Shown: in pieces, positions 31,901-43,417 of the stretch
How positions within the stretch are numbered: the stretch's first letter is position 1
Layout of the letters: every line of letters begins with the position of its first letter
NCBI RefSeq assembly: GCF_022539315.1
Contig: NC_066332.1
Location: 10,520,164 to 10,584,163, forward strand
Direction: 5' to 3'
DNA length: 64,000 nt
Origin: Serinus canaria
Taxonomy: Eukaryota; Chordata; Aves; Passeriformes; Fringillidae
Translations under genes and position numbers: made by a program
The notes under the pieces: generated by a model
What the model was told of the DNA's origin: nothing
Seen by the model: the letters and a program-made list of their open reading frames with translations, nothing else
Database searches by the model: none

Positions 31901-34900
31901 GCCTGTGTGGCAGCATGGGCTGGAGTGAAAACACAGTGCTGGTGAAAACCTGGATTCAGCTGGAATTGCTGATAGAGCTGCCACTGATGTTGGTGACCAT
32001 GGGGTTCCATCAGTGCATGTCAGTGATGCACTGTCAGGAGGAAGGGAACTGTGTTTGGGCAAAGATGATAAAAATCCCAGTGCTTCCTGAGATTTGTCTT
32101 TTGGTTAGATGAAGTCTGATGCATTGCAGTCTTTTCCTAAACCTTGTAGAGGTAGGAATTTGATCCTTAATGTGTTTTATTATAGTCAGTTAGGAAGGGG
32201 AAGAAATCCAAGTCTCTGTTCCCTCTGTGAGTTGCAGCAGATGAGACTAAATCCTCTGGCTCCTCTCAGTACTGAGCTCAGCACGTGGCCACCTTCATCC
32301 CTCTTCCTGCTGGAAGCTGCCAGCAGGGAAGGGACAGTGTGTGTGAATTTGAGCAGCTCTTGCTGCTAGATAAGCTGGGGACTTGCTATATATATCAAAT
32401 TGCCTTCTCTTCCCTTGTATCAATTGGCTGGGGATTTCCCTTTCTAAGAGTGCCTTTGGAGCAGCCGGCATGGCCAGTGCTGTTTTTAGAAGCAGTTAAG
32501 CTCATGCTTAGAGAGAGCATGAGATGGGAGCACTTAAGCTCAGTTGAACTTGCTGACCTGCCCACATCCTTTGAGGTGAGGTTATTAATGAAAGCAGGTC
32601 AGTGTGCAAGACACTACCTTCATGGGATTTTCCATTGCTGAAGTGCAAACCAGTTTTGAAAGGTTCCAGACACCTGGAAATTAAAGACCAAAAGCTCTGA
32701 TTTAACCTTCTTAAACTTTGGGGGCTTGGGGTGGGAAAGGGGAATTGTTAAACACCAGGTGAAGTTTTGCTTGGTTTTAGGAGAGATACCACCTCCAGAA
32801 AAGTTTCATGAAGGCCAAATTTCCGAGTTCATTGCCTGGTTGTGAAGAACAGCTTTGGCCTGAGAGGGTTCCTTGGGAAGGAGGATGTTCAGGTTGTGGA
32901 CATCACAAACCATCAGGAGACAGTGCCTGCAAACTCAGGGTTTTCATGGGAGCCAACAGCTCTGACCATGCTCAGATTGGACATGTAATTGAAAGTGAGC
33001 TCTTAGCTTATTAATAACTTGCAAGGGTTTTCATCTCCTCTTGTGGTCTTCTGTGGCTTGATGGTAAAAGCCCTGAGCAGATGTTCATTGCTCTGTTTTA
33101 GAGGTTCTTCCTGTGATGGCACAATTATTGCAGGTTTTGGAGAGGAGCTGGCTTTCCCCCAGGAGCGGGGAGGAGTGTTAGCAGAGCTGTGTGTTCCCAG
33201 CCACGTTTCAAGGGTCAGTGCTGCAGGGCCTGGCACAGGATCCTCCTTGCCACTTCTGAGGAGGCTGCTGGGGAAACTGGGCTTGGTCTGGGTGAGTCAA
33301 GAGAATAAATCCTGATGTTTCCTTGTCCTCTCAAGCCTGCCGATGGTTTCGGTCACAGCTTTTTCACATATGTGTTTATGTGGGTTACTAAAAAATGCTT
33401 CATTTTATTCTTATGGAAGAAAACCACCATTGGAGAAAACAGGCTTTCCTAGAAACTTTGCCTGTGGTGAATGGTGGCAGTTGAGCTCTGGCCTGGGGTC
33501 TGCTTCCAGCCAGCAACATGAGTTTCCAGAGGTGAGGCATGGCTCAGACCTGAAGCATGGCTGTCACAGGGCTGTGAATCCCAGCAGTGTTAGTGTGATC
33601 ACCTGGAGTAAAAGCAGTATTTTCTGTTTTCAGACACTGTTTCTATTGACTGTCCCAGGGGAGATTCTAGATCCTTGCAGGCAGGTACCACTTTAGGTGC
33701 CAGAGGTGTCCTGGCTGCCCTTTACCAAGTGCTATAGTTCCCCCCATCCATCCTGTCCTCTGGCTGCAGGAGAATGCCTCAGAACCCTTAGGACTCCTAA
33801 GGTAATACCACATGGGTATGTTTATGCACTTGTATAAAATAATAATAGTAACATTTTTAATAACAACAGGGCTGACATTGTATTGCTGCTGTTTGGTTGA
33901 AATTATTTTAAAGTACCCACATGTTGAATGCCACGGTATTAGACACGGGTGCTTGGGAAAGCCCTGAGGTTGGCTGGGAAAACCTGTAGTGGGGTTGGGA
34001 GAAGTGGCACGCTTCAGGACTTTATCTTTGGATTTCAGAGCCTTCTGGTGTGTTTGGTCACATATCTCAGGTTTTTTCTGCAGTCACAAAGATTGCCTTT
34101 CAGAAAAAAACTGTGGCTGTCAGAGACTCCCCAAGCTGATGGGAGTTACAGGTGAATTCTCCTTGTGCATAATGAGAACTGAGTGTTTGCATAGAGACCA
34201 GTTTGGACAGCACTTCTCTGGCCTGGAGACTTGGGATGTGACCTCAGTAGTGCAGGCACCATTTCCTTGAAGCTGTTGCTGCTTCCTTCCTGAGATTGAG
34301 TTGAAGTCAGTGCACGGTGTGGAGGGAGGGGCCAGGGCAGCCTGAGAGGGAGGCCCAGGAGCAGGCAGGAGCCTGGATGGCAGCTGGGATGGGTCTGTCT
34401 GCACTGCTTTGGGTAGGGACCAGGCAATTGTTTGCACTTGAATAAAGGCTTAATTGTGACTTGAAATGTCCCAACTGCTTTTTTAAAGAAAAGCAAACAA
34501 AGCTGAAGAACAACAGGCTGGAGTTACAGGGAACTTTGAAGATGTTTGCCAAAGCCATGCTTCCTGTCTCTGTCAGTCCCTTGGTTATGGAGTTCAGCTT
34601 GGAGCCTTGGCTTTTATTTCCTTCTCTGCCAGCTTGGGATGAAAGGCCTGTATGGTGGGCATGGCACGGGGGCAGCAGGGCTTTCTCGGTGCGTGGTTCC
34701 TCCACGTGCCCCCATGGAAAAGACTGAGGGGTCTGTCCCTGTGTGCGGCTGCCTCGGGCTGGCTGGGATGGGAATGAATCAGTGCGGTGATGGCAGCGCC
34801 TCCGCCAGGCCCTGCTCCTTCCGAGCACGAAGCAGGAGGCAGACGCTGACCTGGCGGGGGACCCTCCCCGGTGTGCTGCTGCCACCTGGTGCCACCGGCT

Positions 34901-34949
34901 GCCCCAGCCCGCGGGCTGCGGTGCCGGCAGAGCCACAGCCTCAGGAGGA

Positions 34950-35125
34950 GAGATGAGCTGAGAAACTCCTGCTCCTGGTCGTGGCTCTATCTTCCTTCAC
35001 CGTCATTGTATTCCCCTTGAAACTCCGATTTCAAGGGGAACGCAACTATCATTAATGAAAAGAGCAGAGTCAGCTGGCAGGCAGGCAGGCTGCTGAAATT
35101 AATTATGCTTAAAATCATTGCAGAG
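34950..35125. other. AT-rich segment with a perfect 12-bp hairpin
   Basis: TTCCCCTTGAAA (35011-35022) and its exact complement TTTCAAGGGGAA (35029-35040) flank a six-base loop. Homeobox-type ATTAATTA-like words follow. It looks unlike surrounding sequence and could be a conserved noncoding element. Confidence 0.4.
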
Positions 35126-35263
35126 ATGGATAGCAGTGCTCGTTTGCTGGCAAAGTGCTGGGCTCTGTTTTCTCATAATCCCGTACACCTTGATGGCATC
35201 TGGGTGACACTGCTGGACCCTGCAGCTGGGATCTATCAGAATCTGCCTGTGCACCCCCATCTC

Positions 35264-35330
35264 ACAGACTCACAGAATGCAAGGTTTGAAAAGGACCTTG
35301 AAGATAGTTTTGTTCCATCTTGCACATGAT
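35264..35330 (-). mobile_element. short CR1 tail remnant
   Basis: The plus strand reads CACAGAATGCAAGG and TGAAAAGGACCTTGAAGAT, a worn reverse complement of the CR1 3' end. Only the terminal part is left. Confidence 0.4.
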
Positions 35331-37559
35331 ATAAACTGTTTTCTGGCTCCTCTGTGTATCCGTCTCTCCTGACTCCTGGCTGAGCAAGATGTGGCAGAGG
35401 AAAGGATGGGACAGACAAAATGCTGATGTGGACATGGTCCTGGAGCTTGGATGTACCATAAAGATCTCCCCCTCCCTGGTTCCTTCACTCTTCTGCAAAA
35501 CAAGTTGTCATTACACTGCTTTGACAGTGTCCCCAGGCTAAGCCATCCCCTGAGCCTGACACAGAGGTGGCTGGCAGGTCTTGGCTCCAGGTGTATCCGT
35601 GGCCCAGACTATCGAGTTCAGCATTTTTTAAATTTTGGTGGTGTTTTCCTCCCCCAAGATCTAGTCTTGTTTTCCTGTTTCCCCCTCCAGCTTTTTCCAC
35701 ACCCGCTTCTACATTCCTGCATCTTTCCTTCCAGAGCTTCCACTGTTCCTTCCATCCTCAGCAGACCTCAGTTCTACACTGTTCAGCAGCACGAGCCCCA
35801 AAACTGCCTGTACCCCAGTGTTGCTCCTGTTCCAGTGATGCCTGCTCAGCTCAGTGACCGCTGTTCCCACCAGCAGCTCTGCCCCAGGTTCTGCATTGTT
35901 CTTCCCAAGCTCTGTGATCTTCAGCCACCTCATGTTTCCTTTTCCAAAATTACTCCTGTTTATTCTCCCTTTTGGCAGTGGTACATCCATGGCAGCTCTG
36001 GGGTCCAGGTCTGCCCACAGCCGTGCAGGCTCAGGGCTCGTGACAGAGCTACTCTGGGCTATACTAAACCAGAGCTTTGCTTTTATTTGGCATTAAGCCT
36101 GTAGCTGCTCCAGGCACCCCTCTGATTTCTCCATCCTTCTTTCTCCTTCTTTTTTACTGCAGAAGACCTTGTTTCTTTAGAGGCGAAGGACAAAACGCGG
36201 TGTCAGCATTCCCTCCTGGCACTCTGCTCTTTTCCCTGCACCAGGCACAAGTTCTCTTCTGGTTTGTCCTCTGATCTCTGACCTTGTGCTGTCTGTTCCT
36301 CCCTGTTGCACTATTCTTCTCCCCCGCTTGCTCAGTTTCTCAGCTGCCTCTGAATCCTTCTCCATGCTGTGTAGTTTCTCCCCTGTTAAAAGCAAAGCTC
36401 ACCTCTGCTCCTGCTCACCTCCTATGCCTATTTTTTTTTCCCCACTTCCACGATAAGTCCCTTGGACACAGCCCTGTCAAAGGAAAGTCCCTCATCTCCT
36501 CAGCCTGGAACTGCTGCTGCAAAAACCCTGATATTGACTAAATCTCCATGTTACTCTCTCCACCTTCACCATTTGGGAGATTTGACTCCATGGCAGTTGC
36601 GCTCCTGAAATCCTGAACTCGCTCTGCCTGTTCTCTCCTTTGCTCTGCTGCTCCTCCTGCACTTCTTTGGGGGTTTGCTGTCCCAGCAGGGCTCTGGTTT
36701 CTGTCCTGTTGCTCTGTGTAACCTTATCCTCACTCATATCCTGCCCTCCTTTGCAGCTGGCACAGGCATATTATGTCCCTCTCGCCCTGTGCCTGGCTGT
36801 CAGTTACAGGCCTGGATAATCTGTCCCTGTGTCCCTCTGTGGCTGAGCCCAGCCTCCAGCATCCTCCCTGTACAGCTATATGGGCTTGCCCTAGGAATGG
36901 GCATGAGGACCAGCTCAGCACTGGCCACACGTGGGTGTGTTTTTGAGGGCTTTTCTCCCGGTGCAGTGCAGTCAGGAGCATTCCTGTCTATGGCACCTTT
37001 CCCTGAACCCTGCAGTCCTGCAGAGAGCTGATTTATGTGTCCTGGCCTGAGCTCTTGGGAACAGTCCCATGTTTGAAACCTAGATGTTCCTGCCTGGAAT
37101 GCAACTGAAGCCTCAGCAGCCTTCAAAGAAGTCATGATTAAATATGAAGAAAAATGCTTTCAGGGTATTTTAGTCATGATTTGACTCCTGGCTTGGACAA
37201 CCAGGAAGAGTTTGCAAGTCATGACCTTCTCCTAGTGGCTGTGGGTGAGCCGGGGTGGGATGTGGTTCTGTGCCATGGGCTAAGTGAGGCAGTGGACATG
37301 TTTTGGTCTGTGTTGGCCTGGGGCCATCCCCTGGAACTCAGGATGGGCCATGCAGTGTAATGGCAGGTAGCCCCCTCCCCTGGAGTAATTCCTCTTGCCC
37401 TCCCCACATCTCCCAGGTAGGATAACTTTGAACATGAGATTCAGTCTGTGATCCCAAGTCACTGATCCTGGGAAGAGCACCTGGAGGCTGGGGTGTGCCA
37501 AGGGCACCATGGGCAGCTCTGCTTACCCAGAGCCTGTGGAGATTCATGCATTCAGACCT

Positions 37560-37770
37560 GGACTAAAACCAGCTATTTAATGGAGTTTTAAACACTCCGA
37601 GTAACAAAAACGACAACTTTTCCCATAAGCTTGATGGAACTTATTCCATTCTGAAACTTCATCTACCAGTAATTGGATTGAGATCTGTCCTTGGCAGCAG
37701 GACCAATACTTAGCATAAATACTGCAGTATATTGAGGAATTCTTTTATTTTATTATCTTTGGATTTTTAA
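37560..37770. promoter_or_regulatory. candidate conserved noncoding segment
   Basis: AT-rich, low-repeat sequence with CAGTAATTGG and AATACTGCAGTATATT words stands out from its neighbourhood. There is no coding pattern. The claim rests on composition and motif style only. Confidence 0.2.
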
Positions 37771-38079
37771 GCTGCATAGGTTTTGCTTTGGATCAGTACA
37801 TGGCATTGGTCTTCCTGCTCCAAGTGTGCTGTCTGTGCTCTGGCAGTTGTAGCCATGGTCCCAGCAGTGCTGAGGACAGAAGTGCCACCCATCAGTCCCC
37901 TTTGTCATCACTGCTATTATATATTTTTGCAGTGGACTTTTTGCCAGTCCCTGTTGAGCAACTCATGTGGGGGTGCCTGTGAGATCCTCTAATAATGGAC
38001 TTCCAGCAGCCCTTCATCCATGGGTAATTCTTCATCTTGGAATTCAGCCCTTCCCCCTGGTTAGACCATATATTATGAT

Positions 38080-38620
38080 CCCTTCATGCTGCAGAGCAAT
38101 CTGAATACTTTGGCAACTTGTCACCATCATCTGGTATTGCTGTGACATTTGGGGGCTCTGGTAGCCCAGTCTTTTCTTTTAAATAGTTATTCAGCAGTAA
38201 AAGAGTGTTGTTGTTGAAGAGCAGCTGGTCATGGCCATCATTAGAAACAACCCTCTTAGCTGTAATTTTGTTTAAAATAACAAAGACCAGCTCATACAAT
38301 CTGCTTTGCATGTAACTGTGGGGTCTGACAATTACATTTTTAGCCTCTAATTAGTGGGAGGCTTGAGATGGCTGTTTCTGTTTCTTCTGGGATCACAATA
38401 AGGCTAATAGGTTTCCTGTTTTTTCCTTCTAGCATTCCCTTTTTAATATTGGACTTGTTCTTCCCCTTTAAGTGCACAAGGACCAACTCTACCATTTTAG
38501 CTGAAATTAAAGCAAAAATCTCTGCCTGGGGCAGATGCTGAGTGCAGAGAGCTCTGCTCCAACTGCAAACAATGGCTGTAGCTTTATGAGCAATTAAAAT
38601 CGAATCTCCTAGCAGGGAGT
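38080..38620. promoter_or_regulatory. candidate conserved noncoding segment
   Basis: About 540 bases of AT-rich, repeat-free sequence contain CTAATTAGTG, GAAATTAAAG and ATAAGGCTAATAGG type words that suit homeodomain or Sox/Mef-like factors. A 75-residue minus-strand frame covers part of it but has no family resemblance. It may be a long intronic enhancer of the kind conserved among amniotes. Confidence 0.25.
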
Positions 38621-39687
38621 GAGGAGCTGCCTGAGGCCACCCACCTTGCCTGGGGCACCCACGACACCCCTGGAAGCCTTAGTCAGCACTTGCTCCCTTT
38701 CCCAGCTTCCCAAAGCTCCATGTGTGTATGTGTATGGGCGCCTCCTTCCCACAGGACCCCTGTTCCATACTGTGCTGGCAGGTGATGGCAGGGAGTGAGT
38801 GTTGTTCCTCATTATTCTGTGTTCCCTACATTGTTAATCCCACTGTACTAGAGGCAGGACTTTCAGCTTTTTTCAGAGGTTCCTGTAAATTCACACCACT
38901 GTGCTTTAGTGGCACCTCCATGAGATCTGGGGAGGCAGAGGGATAGGAAGTGATTCTCCTGGGTTTTGACAGCCCAGTTGTTTGTGGGGATTGCTGCGAT
39001 TCCTGTCACATCCTGGCTTGGATTGCAGCTGAGAGGGGACCTGGGTGTTGCAGGCCAGAGCTGCAGTTTGGACTTTCCTGCTGTGTGTGTGACAGTCTGG
39101 CCAGGGCTGAAGGCTGAGCTTCCTGGAGGATGCAGGCAGAGCTTGGTGGTCCTGGCTAGGTTCTTCCAGAAGCATCTTCCACCCTCTGCAGGGAACAGGG
39201 ACAGAGGTTTCCAGACACTGCTCCAGTCCCTGCCCCTCTGTTTCTCATCGGGAAGGCCAAAGATCCCTGGAGGCAGCTGTGTGGTTGTGTAAGGAAGTGT
39301 GGTGTGAGTCATGCGAGCAGGAGGCTACGGGAGAACAAATGGGGAGTTTTATGAGTGTTCTCAACTCTGACACGGCTTTATTATCTGAGGGCTTGTCTCC
39401 CAGACTGAGAGTTACAGAGGAGGTTACAAGCTATAAAAATACTCAAGAAAAGTGAATTATTTTCTATACTTACCCCAGCCCAACTGTGTCAGGCGGCATC
39501 ATCTTACCAGCCCCACCAGCAGCACCAGTGCCTCTTTCCTGTGCCCCCCTCCAGTGAGCAGTGGCGGGGGGGCAGGCAGCTGCTGGCCCCATGCTCTGCC
39601 TGTGACTGCACAGCAGCAGAAAAGCCTGAGGCTCTGGACTTTGGGGTGACTCAGCATGAAAAAACTCAACATGAGCTATTGTTGTGC

Positions 39688-39950
39688 CAGTGACAGGACA
39701 AGGAGGAATGGGTTCAAACTAAGAGAGGAAGTTTAGGTTAGATATATTGGGAAGGAATTCTCTGTTAGTGTGGGCAGGCCTTTGCACAGGTTGCCCAGAG
39801 TAGCTGTGGCTGCCCCTGGATCCCTGGAAGTGTCCAAGGCCAGACAGGATGGGGCTTGGAGCAAGCTGGTCTTGCCCATGGCAGGGACTGGAACAAGATG
39901 ACCTTTAAGGTCCCTTTCAACCAAAAGCATTTTTTGATTATGCCATTCCA
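39688..39950 (+). mobile_element. CR1 LINE 3' fragment
   Basis: CR1 3' words appear in order: AGTGACAGGACAAGGAGGAA, TTAGGTTAGATAT, AGGTTGCCCAGAGTAGCTGT, CCCTGGAAGTGTCCAAGGCC and GATGACCTTTAAGGTCCCTT. It is a typical 5'-truncated copy, nearly complete at its 3' end. Confidence 0.9.
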
Positions 39951-41249
39951 TCTGTGTGTGAAAGCCATTGTTCTCTTTTATCTTCTTTTCAGTGCCATCC
40001 TTTTTGTCTTGGCTTTCACTGTCCCTGGTCCCTTCTTCATTTAAATCTGTAGCATCAGCCTCCACCTTGGCATAGCAGGTGGCCAGCCCCAGCCCATCTC
40101 CTGTGACCAAGATTTCAAGGAGCACTTCTGTCCTGGATTTTGGGGTAATCCAGCCTCTCGCATGGGAGGCTCCTTGAGCAGGTGTCAAACCTGACTTCCG
40201 CAGGAGAAGTTGGTGGGTCCAGCCCAGGGAGATGCTGGACAGCATTGCTGGGTGCAGTGGGCAGCTACCACCTCTCTCCCAAGGGCTGGAGACCCTGGGC
40301 TAGAGGCCACAGGGGCCGAGTGAGCAGCCAGTGGGACACAGCAGCCTTTGTAAGGAGGAGGGCCATGGCCAGCCCTGAAACAGAAGGTTGCATTTGAGAT
40401 GCCAGTACAGGGGCATGTGGAGCTGCACAAGTGCTCGAGCAAGACTGCCTGGTGGCCTGGGCCAAGTGTCATTTGGTAAGGCTGGAGGTCCCCAGAGGAA
40501 CAAGCAGCACTTGGATTATTGTGGTATCTCCTGGCTTTTTCTCACCCCATAAATTCTTAGGAGCCCCTTCAGCTTTGCTCTTGCTCCCACAAGAGGAGGA
40601 GGGCCCTGGGGACACAGGAGCAGCAGCATTCCAGCAGGCTGAGCTCATGGGGCCAGGAGTCCTGCTGCCGTGGATTGCCTTCATCTTGGGCAACTGGCTG
40701 TCCAGAGAGCTGGGGGATGGGAGTGAGGAGGAACCTCCTCAGTCATGACGCAGCCACAGAGTTTCAGTTTCTGGTCATTGCTGACTTGTACAAGGAAGGA
40801 ACTGAGAAACTGCACTGGCCATTAGCAGTGATTGCATACACTGGTACAAAGCACACTGCAGGAAGAGTACTCCTGGTGTTCAGTGTTGTCCATAATTCAA
40901 GTATCTTCATGTTTAGTGAAAAAAGCATATTTAACATTTTTCTTTCCTTTCTTACCTACAAACTAATTGTGGTTCTCACGTCACTTGCAAGTCACCAGTT
41001 GGCAGTGACTTTCCTGGTAGCTCCTGCAGGAGGCTCTTTCCTCTGTGAAGTCTGATATGTGAGATCATTTGCTAAGTAGTGGGAAAAAGGCTTTTATAGT
41101 TCAAAAGAGCCAGATCTAGGTTTGAAGTGTGATAGTGCAGTATTTGGTTTTTTCTGTTTTCATAGGAAATTTGATTCCCAGTGTGTGGGAATCACAGTTT
41201 CATAGTTTCCTGGAACTTGATGATCTGCTTTTAAATGTTAGGTAATGTG

Positions 41250-41672
41250 ACAGAATGGTTTGGGTTGGAGGGGACCTCACAGACCATCTAGTTCTACCCC
41301 CTGCCATGGCAGAGACATCTTCCACTGTCCCAGGCTGCTCCAAGCCCCATCCAGCCTGGCCTTGGACTCTTCCTGGGATTTGGGGACAGTCACAGCTTCT
41401 CTGGGCACCCTGTGCCAGGGCCTGCCCACTCTCACAGGAAACAAGTCCTTCCCAATATCCCATCCAGCCCTGCCCTCTGGCAGTGGGAGCCATTCCCTGT
41501 GTCCTGTACCTCCATGCCTTGTCCAGCTCTCCTGGAGCTCCCTCAGGCTCTGCAAGGGGCTCTGAGCTCTCCCTGTGCTTCTCCAGGTGAGCACCCCCAG
41601 CTCTCCCAGCCTGGCTCCAGCACAGAGGGGCTCCAGCCCTCAGAACAGCTCCATGTCCCCTGAAAGATAAGA
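41250..41672 (-). mobile_element. CR1 LINE fragment, about 420 bp
   Basis: The reverse complement of the CR1 3' end starts with AGAATGGTTTGGGTTGGAGG and runs through CCCTGCCATGGCAGAGACAT, GGCTGCTCCAAGCCCCATCC and TGCACCTGGAG-like words up to the TTCTCCAGG region. It is one of the longer copies in the window. Confidence 0.9.
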
Positions 41673-42322
41673 ATTAAATGTAGAGATATATTGCACAAGA
41701 CTGGAGTCCTTTCTGACCTCCCATTCCTTTCTCCTGTCCTTTCCTGTCAAGTGCATGGTGGAATGTGAGAGATGACCTGAAAGGCCAAGGATAACGATTC
41801 CAACCTGGGCACAGCAGGAGCAGGGTGGGAGCAGCTACCTCACTGTGGGAATCCTATCTCAGCAATGACTCCTCTGTGCTGTCATTCACTTGGCCTTCTG
41901 ATGTGTGGGTGTCAAACCTGACTTAATTCTGGGCTGGGAAGGAAATCCCTGAGCAAAGGAAAGCCTTGGGCAGGTATTCAGAGCTCTTCTGTAACCAACA
42001 CAATTCCTCAGTGGTGGAAGGAGGGGGATTCCCAGCTGGGGTGTGTTGTGTAAGAAGTTTAGATAATCTCCAATTGCACATTTGTTGGCATTTGTATTTC
42101 ACCTGAGGAGGAGAAAGGTTAAAATTAATGGTGGCAAAATTTACGGAAGACCTTGAGCATTCCTGGAGCTCTGACGGCTGCAGGGAACTGGCAGAAATTA
42201 GGTTGAGTTGGTGAGCTCTGAGCCATCCTCAACCTGCTCTGAAATACTGAAGATCCCTGTTTAAAATGTCATTGTATTTAAAAACCATTGGGACACACAC
42301 ATGCAGATTTCTGTGCTGCTTC

Positions 42323-42480
42323 GCAGAATTCCAGAATGGTTTGGGTGGGAAGGGGCCTTAAAGCCCATCCCACCCCCTGCCATAGGCAGGGATACCTTCC
42401 ACTATCCCAGGTTGCTCCAAGCCCCATCCAGCCTGGCTTTGGGCACTGCCAGGGATGGGGCAGTGGGAGGCTGCTCAGGC
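42323..42480 (-). mobile_element. CR1 LINE 3' fragment
   Basis: CAGAATGGTTTGGGTGGGAA, CCATAGGCAGGGATACCTTC and GTTGCTCCAAGCCCCATCCA are CR1 3' words in reverse complement. Confidence 0.85.
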
Positions 42481-43417
42481 ACATGAGTGGTACCAGGACA
42501 GGAGTGCCCAGGGTTCAGCTCATTCCTGGTCCCAGTGTTTAATTACAGATTATTCCATCCCTTCTTGGGGGGTGGAAGAGCAAAACAGAGGCAAAATGTG
42601 GGCAGATGAGAGAGATGCTGGTAATCAGCTGATCTTGAAGACACCTGAAAACTTTGAGGAAGGGTCTCTTCCTCCATGGAATTCCCAGGATCACCTGTGG
42701 GAACATCTAGTCCTGTTGGAAAAGATCTTGGAGCAGGACCTTATTCAAGTCTTGCTGCTTGGCTTTCCCCTTCCTACAGATGCCCCCTGTGACCTCCCTC
42801 AAGCAGGGCAAAACTGGCAGAAGGACTTGCTGGTTTTTTTCCTGGTACTTGGAGTGCTTGCATCCTGCCCCACCTCCCAGGCAGGATCCAATTGGATTTA
42901 GAGGTGTTTTCCTCCCAGGACCACAATGATCTTCTCCAAACACTCAAGTTCCATGTGAAGGATCTTCCCCAGGTCCTTGAATCACAATGACCAAGCCTGT
43001 CTCCCTTCAGCTCCCTCCTGTGTTCCCCTGAATTGGGGGTTTGTACGTGTGGGGCACAGGCTCTCGTGTGCTTATGTGACAAGTGTAGGGTGCTGTGTGA
43101 GTGACCAAAAGGATTTGGTGGCTTCCCCTGATGCTGAATCTGGTTTCCAGCAGCTCCTGAAAAGGGCACAAAGCAGAGGTTGGAAGGGATAGAGAGACTG
43201 GGCACTGGCCTCAGGGGTCTTGATTTTTTTTTTCCCCCCTCTATGTTCACACTGGAGGACCATTCCTGTAAATTAAATTTCTTAACTAAATTTATGTAAG
43301 CTAAACTTCTGCTCTGGGTTGTCTCCTATTTGCTGCAGGTGAGACTTGTGGAAGGACAAGAAGAGACTGAGCGACTGAGCTGTGATTGAACCAGGAGGGT
43401 TTGGACGGTGTCTGAGG

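Larger units (their letters stand above)
23360..43338. other. about 20 kb without recognised coding sequence (proposed MTMR4 intron 1)
   Basis: Open frames on both strands are short, with no domain motifs and no consistent splice series. The stretch contains CR1 fragments, a small hairpin near 35 kb and AT-rich segments that may be conserved noncoding DNA. A noncoding RNA here cannot be excluded. Confidence 0.5.

Noticed and set aside
38084..38311. 75-residue minus-strand frame without low complexity
   Set aside because: No known domain or supporting exons; the block is better explained as possible conserved noncoding DNA.
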